Assembly (NCBI GenBank): GCA_946410375.1
Contig: CAMKAB010000047.1
Location: 1-6,500, forward strand
Source of the DNA: an uncultured Spirochaetaceae bacterium
Lineage (GTDB): Bacteria > Spirochaetota > Spirochaetia > Sphaerochaetales > Sphaerochaetaceae
Length of the DNA stretch: 6,500 nucleotides
Direction of reading: 5' to 3'
Below the pieces are notes generated by a model. The model made no database searches. It was not told the origin of the DNA and saw only the letters and a list, made by a program, of their open reading frames with translations. A program made the translations under genes and the position numbers. The stretch's first letter is position 1, and the number at the start of each line of letters is the position of its first letter. Below, piece after piece: positions 6,002 to 6,500 of this stretch.

Positions 6002-6047
6002 ATTTTCACCTCAATCTGTTTAAATTTCCCACTCTTCAACGCTTTTC

Positions 6048-6500
6048 TTATTTCCTGGCGCCGCTTTCCGAAAGCTTTCTCTCGAACACTCTCAGCAACG
6101 TTGTAAGACAAATCACTATCACCAAATAAGTTATCGCCGTTACCATAAGCGGATTCACCGCATCGTATGTATTGTTTCTGATAAGGTTTCCCGCCCTCGT
6201 CAAGTCCACAACAGCCACATACCCCGCCACTGCCGTTTCCTTTATCAACGCAATCAGCTCATTTCCGATGGAAGGCAAAATATGCCTGAGAGCCTGCGGA
6301 AAAATTATGTACTCCATTGTTTCCAGCCGGGAAAGCCCCAAACTCCTTCCCGCCTCGTTCTGACCGATGTCCACCGCGTTTATTCCGCCTCTGATTAGTT
6401 CTGCAATATACGCTCCGCTGTTAACACCGAACGTGATAATGCCGACAAGAACTCCTTCGGAAGATTTCAGAATGATGTAATAAAACACCAAAAGCAAAAC
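6048..6500 (-). CDS. Amino-acid ABC transporter permease, C-terminal part (gene runs off the right edge)
   Basis: This is the membrane subunit of a polar amino-acid ABC importer of the HisM/GlnP/ArtQ family. About 150 residues are visible; the reading frame continues past base 6500 without a start, and the TTG at 6497 is not a credible start because family members have about 70 more residues with one or two more membrane helices. The EAA loop that contacts the ATPase is clear (EAGRSLGLSRLETMEYIIFPQAL), followed by the family segment RHILPSIGNELIALIKETA and then VVDLTRAGNLI. Hydrophobic segments flank this loop, and the chain ends in a basic tail, RVFERKLSESGARK. The specificity cannot be read from the permease, but its place directly before argF suggests arginine, ornithine, citrulline or a related amino acid. 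The binding protein and ATPase are not in the window; no ATPase gene lies between it and argF. Confidence 0.93.
   Translation of the reverse strand, partial: VLLLVFYYIILKSSEGVLVGIITFGVNSGAYIAELIRGGINAVDIGQNEAGRSLGLSRLETMEYIIFPQALRHILPSIGNELIALIKETAVAGYVAVVDLTRAGNLIRNNTYDAVNPLMVTAITYLVIVICLTTLLRVFERKLSESGARK

Overview
The window looks like ordinary chromosome from a low-to-mid GC Firmicute, probably a gut-type Clostridia member. This rests on protein style (MgtE with CBS domains; Clostridia-like ArgG and ArgH), strong AGGAGG-type ribosome binding sites and AT-rich intergenic DNA. The species cannot be fixed from the sequence alone. I see no phage, transposase, CRISPR, rRNA or tRNA, and no new multi-gene system.

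Left part (1-1640): a plus-strand gene for the CBS-domain magnesium channel/transporter MgtE. It sits behind a leader of about 160 nt that carries a 14-nt motif three times at an exact 58-bp spacing. Converging on it from the right is argH (argininosuccinate lyase, minus strand, 1750-3129), with only 109 bp between the two stop codons.

Middle (3130-3580): a 451-bp gene-free stretch. Reading on the minus strand from argG towards argH, it holds a block with scattered direct repeats, then an intrinsic terminator with a GAAA tetraloop, then five tandem 16-bp repeats with a TATAAT box inside them, then the argH ribosome binding site. ArgH is therefore probably transcribed from its own promoter rather than by read-through from argG.

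Right part (3581-6500): a minus-strand run of an amino-acid ABC transporter permease (5' end outside the window), argF/arcB-type ornithine carbamoyltransferase, and argG (argininosuccinate synthase). The gap between permease and argF is 46 bp without a terminator. The argF-argG gap is 195 bp and contains a GC-rich element of three consecutive hairpins followed by a duplicated Shine-Dalgarno block. Together ArgF, ArgG and ArgH make ornithine -> citrulline -> argininosuccinate -> arginine + fumarate, and the permease probably belongs to a basic or polar amino-acid importer.

The points most worth a second look are non-coding: the two gene-directed repeat arrays upstream of mgtE and argH, which share a TCGGAYG core, and the hairpin element between argF and argG. 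That element stays open in two reading frames and would mislead automatic start calling for argG.
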